From positions 1 to 64,000 of the forward strand of contig NZ_JACJRU010000040.1 of NCBI RefSeq assembly GCF_014697425.1: a stretch of 64,000 bases of DNA, read 5' to 3'. The stretch is from Nostoc sp. FACHB-110. Its GTDB lineage: Bacteria; Cyanobacteriota; Cyanobacteriia; Cyanobacteriales; Nostocaceae. Shown here one piece after another: positions 63,883 through 64,000 of this stretch (within the stretch, counting starts at the first letter, position 1; the number at the start of each line of letters is the position of its first letter). The position numbers and the translations under genes are program-made. The notes beneath the pieces were generated by a model. It searched no databases and was not told the origin of the DNA. It saw nothing but the letters and a program-made list of their open reading frames with translations.

Positions 63883-64000
63883 ATGGTTCAGTTTCAAAAG
63901 TTACTGAGAGTTTCTACTACTGGTAAATCATTTCACAATATCACTGCAAAAATAGAAGCGATCGTCGCCGAATCAGGTGTAGAAACTGGTCTTTGCACTT
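63883..64000 (+). CDS. YjbQ/UPF0047 family protein, 5' part only
   Basis: A reading frame starts with ATG at 63883 and runs off the window (MVQFQKLLRVSTTGKSFHNI and on to VETGLCT). The opening (FQKLLRVSTTGKSFHNIT) is that of the YjbQ family, whose members have thiamine-phosphate synthase activity in vitro. Only 39 residues are visible, so the assignment is tentative. Confidence 0.6.
   Translation, partial: MVQFQKLLRVSTTGKSFHNITAKIEAIVAESGVETGLCT

Overview
The window is chromosomal DNA of a filamentous cyanobacterium, most likely Nostocales. Evidence: many HIP1 octamers (GCGATCGC), AT-rich intergenic DNA with heptameric short tandem repeats, small photosynthesis genes (psaM on the minus strand at 1978-2106, a Psb34-type gene at 6159-6329), a desC-desA-desB desaturase cluster, a flavodiiron protein, a BciB-type vinyl reductase, a PedR-type regulator and a GH100 invertase. 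The genus cannot be fixed from sequence alone. No rRNA, tRNA or CRISPR array was seen.

Layout. 1-1350: an IS630-type transposase with a -1 frameshift abuts a 3'-truncated GalU-type gene. 1350-9000: a candidate non-coding RNA with its own terminator, psaM, a ribulokinase-like sugar kinase, a HAD phosphatase, a DMT exporter, an IS200/IS605 remnant with end hairpins, Psb34, a glycosyltransferase and a DUF6391-type membrane protein. 9500-15200: a PedR-like regulator, fructokinase, SfsA, a GAF-GGDEF cyclase, an unknown membrane protein and a repeat-rich island (21-bp tandem repeat, 204-bp MITE-like element). 15467-21664: two sensor kinases and a single-domain response regulator on one strand. 22214-29025: HtrA protease, DUF760, ScpB, IspD, GT9, Uma2 and a GT39-like membrane protein. 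29193-31447: an intact Flv1/Flv2-class flavodiiron gene beside the decayed remnant of a second one. 31585-39679: FtsX, DUF3598, a DUF433/DUF5615 toxin-antitoxin-like pair and a 1786-aa kinase/ATPase/GAF/adenylate cyclase. 39916-47818: alpha/beta hydrolase, DUF3865-like protein, membrane hydrolase, SDR, GH57 and a caspase-DUF2808 fusion. 47972-51498: desaturases. 51574-64000: an aluminium-resistance PLP enzyme, a GxxExxY gene inside perfect inverted repeats, BciB, a PspA-like/J-domain gene pair, neutral invertase, a DUF4278 protein, RsmB, TerB, a small membrane protein, an OYE-type oxidoreductase and the start of a YjbQ gene.

How genes work together. The three desaturases form a fatty-acid desaturation block. 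Kinase, kinase and receiver form a probable phosphorelay. Fructokinase, invertase, GH57 and the sugar kinase point to sugar and polysaccharide turnover. The most unusual items are: (i) the two-gene cassette at 54642-56707, in which an internally duplicated PspA/IM30-like coiled coil precedes a protein joining a duplicated glycine-rich membrane segment, three WD40 repeats and a C-terminal J domain; (ii) the GxxExxY gene framed by exact 29-bp inverted repeats of the short-repeat type, with gene-less look-alikes at 31457-31521 and 34210-34304; (iii) the eroded flavodiiron gene at 29193-29437; (iv) several long perfect palindromes (15928-15959, 42648-42682).
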